64,000 nt of DNA from Flavobacteriaceae bacterium UBA3339 (GTDB taxonomy: Bacteria; Bacteroidota; Bacteroidia; Flavobacteriales; Flavobacteriaceae). Position numbers and translations under genes: made by a program. The notes beneath the pieces are model-generated. The model searched no databases, had not been told where the DNA came from, and saw only the letters and a program-made list of their open reading frames with translations. How positions within the stretch are numbered: the first letter of the stretch is position 1; the number at the start of each line of letters is the position of its first letter. Positions 62,012 through 64,000 of this stretch are shown here, one piece after another. The DNA is taken from positions 1-64,000 of the forward strand of contig DERN01000013.1 in the NCBI GenBank assembly GCA_002360925.1. The letters are read 5' to 3'.

Positions 62012-64000
62012 TTAATCATTTAGCTGGTTTACAAAATCTTCTTCACTCCAAATAGGAATCCCTAATTTCGTTGCTTTCTCTAATTTTGCAGGTCCCATAT
62101 CGGCTCCAGCAACTACAATCGAAGTTTTTCCGGTAATAGAACTACCGTTTTTTCCTCCGTAATCTTCTATTTTTTGTTTGATTTCATCTCGAGAAAAATG
62201 CTCGAATTTTCCAGAAACCACCATCGTCATTCCTGCAAATTTATCCGAAACCTTAGTACTTTCCTTCTCCTCTATTTCAAATTGTAATCCGTATGATTTT
62301 AATCTTTCAATTAGTTGCAAGTTTCCTTCGTTTTTGAAAAACGCACGAATGCTCAATGCAATTTTATCGCCAATTTCGTCAACATTTACCAATTGCTCAT
62401 AGTTTGCAGCCATTAAAGCATCGATTGTTTTGTAATGTTGAGCGAGTTTCTTTGCAACTGTTTCTCCAACAAAACGAATTCCTAATGCAAATAAAACACG
62501 TTCAAACGGAATGTTTTTAGAAAGCTCAATTCCCTTTATTAAATTATCTGCCGATTTTTCTGCCATACGTTCCAAAGGCAAAATCTGTTCTTTTTGCAAT
62601 TCGTACAAATCAGCATAATTCGTTATAAGATTATTTTTATACAATAAAGTAACCGTTTCACTACCCAAACCATCAATATTCATGGCTTTTCGACTAATAA
62701 AATGCTCTACTCGACCAACAATTTGTGGCGGACATTCATAAAAATTCGGACAATAATGTTGTGCTTCACCAGCTTTTCGAACCAATTCTGTTCCACATTC
62801 CGGACAATTTGTAATGTAAACAGTTGGTTCGCTATTTTGCGGACGTTGTGAAACATCGACTCCAACAATTTTAGGAATAATATCTCCTCCTTTTTCAACA
62901 AAAACCGTATCCTGAACTCGAATATCTAGTTTTTCAATTTGATCGGCATTGTGCAACGAAGCTCGTTTTACAATTGTACCAGCCAATTGCACAGGATTTA
63001 AATTTGCAACCGGCGTAATAGCGCCCGTTCTGCCTACCTGATACGAAATACTTTCTAAAGTTGTAACAGCTTGCTCTGCCTTGAATTTATACGCAATTGC
63101 CCAACGCGGATTTTTTGCCGTATAACCTAATTCTTCCTGTAAATCTAAATCGTTTACTTTAATTACAACGCCATCAGTTTCGTACGGAAGTTCGTGTCGG
63201 TGCACATCCCAATAATCGATAAACTCAAAAACCTCATCTAAATTTTGTACTAATTTTGATTGCGACGGAACTTTAAATCCATATTCGCGCGATGCTTCTA
63301 AAGCATGATATTGTGTTTTAAAAAAGGAGTTTGCTCCTACGATATAATACAGTAAACATTCTAACGGACGTTTTGAAACTTCGGCACTATCTTGCAATTT
63401 TAAACTTCCCGAAGCTGTATTTCTTGGATTCGAATAAGGCATTTCGCCAATATCGATCAATTCCTGATTCATTTTTTCGAATCCGGCAAAAGGTAAAATA
63501 ATCTCTCCGCGAATATCAAACTTTGGAGGATAATCTCCTTTTAATTTCAACGGAACCGATTTAATAGTTTTGATATTATTTGTTACATCGTCGCCCTGAA
63601 AACCATCGCCGCGTGTAACGGCGCGAACTAACCTTCCGTTTTCATACGTAATCGAAATAGAAGCGCCATCGTATTTTAACTCACAAACAAACTCAACTGG
63701 AACGTTTCCTAAAACACGTTGAATCCGGTTTTGCCAATCGATCAAATCTTCGCGAGAATAAGAATTCTCTAACGAATACATTCGATTTGAATGTGTAACA
63801 GTTTCAAAATTTTTGGTAATACTTCCTCCAACTCGCTGAGTAGGCGAATCTTCGTCAAAATATTCAGGGTGTTTTGCTTCTAAATCTTGCAATTGTTTCA
63901 ACTTCTGATCAAATTCAAAATCAGAAATCACCGGATTATCCAAAACATAATAATTGTAATTATGATCGTTTAATTCTTTTCTAAGCGATTCAATTTGTGC
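62012..64000 (-). CDS. ligA: NAD-dependent DNA ligase LigA (5' end outside the window)
   Basis: 662 residues are visible and the frame is open to the right edge. 'LRKELNDHNYNYYVLDNPVI' precedes the TTG at 63943, so that TTG is not the start. The adenylation lysine is in 'CELKYDGASISI'; an OB fold follows with 'YQVGRTGAITPVANL'. The Cys4 zinc finger is 'CPECGTELV'...'HYCPNFYECPPQ', then helix-hairpin-helix repeats and a C-terminal BRCT domain ('FAGMTMVVSGKFEHFSRDEI'). It seals nicks in replication and repair. No clear terminator follows the stop at 62012. Confidence 0.95.
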   Translation of the reverse strand, partial: AQIESLRKELNDHNYNYYVLDNPVISDFEFDQKLKQLQDLEAKHPEYFDEDSPTQRVGGSITKNFETVTHSNRMYSLENSYSREDLIDWQNRIQRVLGNVPVEFVCELKYDGASISITYENGRLVRAVTRGDGFQGDDVTNNIKTIKSVPLKLKGDYPPKFDIRGEIILPFAGFEKMNQELIDIGEMPYSNPRNTASGSLKLQDSAEVSKRPLECLLYYIVGANSFFKTQYHALEASREYGFKVPSQSKLVQNLDEVFEFIDYWDVHRHELPYETDGVVIKVNDLDLQEELGYTAKNPRWAIAYKFKAEQAVTTLESISYQVGRTGAITPVANLNPVQLAGTIVKRASLHNADQIEKLDIRVQDTVFVEKGGDIIPKIVGVDVSQRPQNSEPTVYITNCPECGTELVRKAGEAQHYCPNFYECPPQIVGRVEHFISRKAMNIDGLGSETVTLLYKNNLITNYADLYELQKEQILPLERMAEKSADNLIKGIELSKNIPFERVLFALGIRFVGETVAKKLAQHYKTIDALMAANYEQLVNVDEIGDKIALSIRAFFKNEGNLQLIERLKSYGLQFEIEEKESTKVSDKFAGMTMVVSGKFEHFSRDEIKQKIEDYGGKNGSSITGKTSIVVAGADMGPAKLEKATKLGIPIWSEEDFVNQLND

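Noticed and set aside
63943..63945. TTG at 63943 as the start of ligA
   Set aside because: The frame stays open to position 64000 and encodes conserved LigA sequence upstream of that codon, so the gene is simply cut by the window edge.

Overview
The window is a 64 kb piece of an AT-rich Bacteroidota chromosome, most likely Flavobacteriaceae. Three things support this. Many genes are preceded by the Bacteroidota -7 element TAnnTTTG. Family-specific genes are present (DUF4835, DUF4249 beside a TonB-dependent receptor, M56/BlaR1 proteins with a TonB plug-like tail, monomeric isocitrate dehydrogenase). The blocks exbB-exbD-tonB-folC and dapA-ferritin-bamD-rpoZ-coaBC-DUF4835-recN are typical of the group. 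I saw no rRNA, tRNA, CRISPR array, transposase or phage gene.

Layout. 0.2-4.6 kb (minus): Glu/Leu/Phe/Val dehydrogenase, ExbB/ExbD/TonB energy transduction, folC. 4.9-16.7 kb: anmK, an acyl-CoA dehydrogenase, a hybrid histidine kinase, rmuC, a small outer-membrane protein, a P1B heavy-metal ATPase, a lipoprotein, tcdA, a TatD-like hydrolase and a DUF1684 protein. 16.8-26.1 kb: two related secreted proteins, a lipoprotein, a very large outer-membrane phosphoesterase with a kinase-like middle region, an HD-plus-Pycsar-effector-like membrane protein, and a GAF-like protein. 26.2-27.7 kb: trpB behind a Trp-Trp leader peptide and attenuator. 27.7-30.6 kb: a BlaI/BlaR1 pair behind three evenly spaced operators. 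30.6-40.7 kb: valS, a DUF1573 protein, icd, an FMN reductase, a Nudix hydrolase, and a TonB receptor/DUF4249 pair.

40.9-49.8 kb is the most interesting metabolic region: one plus-strand run of a flavin reductase, a fused CoA-ester monooxygenase/old-yellow-enzyme, an aryl-CoA ligase, a thioesterase, a nitrilase-family amidase, a gentisate-dioxygenase-like cupin, a small membrane protein, a fumarylacetoacetate-hydrolase-family protein and a maleate isomerase. Together they read as a complete route from an ortho-substituted benzoate to pyruvate and fumarate. The nitrilase-family enzyme makes best sense if the substrate is anthranilate: 5-hydroxyanthranilate would be cleaved to an amide, and maleamate would then be deamidated. 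This is inference from gene content.

49.8-58.1 kb returns to housekeeping genes (recN to dapA, then a split 5'-nucleotidase). 58.1-61.8 kb looks like an accessory insertion before ligA. It holds a broken GIY-YIG nuclease gene carrying nine copies of an 11-bp repeat, flanked by two inverted members of one palindrome family. Next comes an erythromycin-esterase-like protein with an ABC exporter, bracketed by two nearly identical 31-bp terminator sequences. ligA runs off the right edge.

Domain assignments rest on reading translations and motifs from memory; no database search was run.
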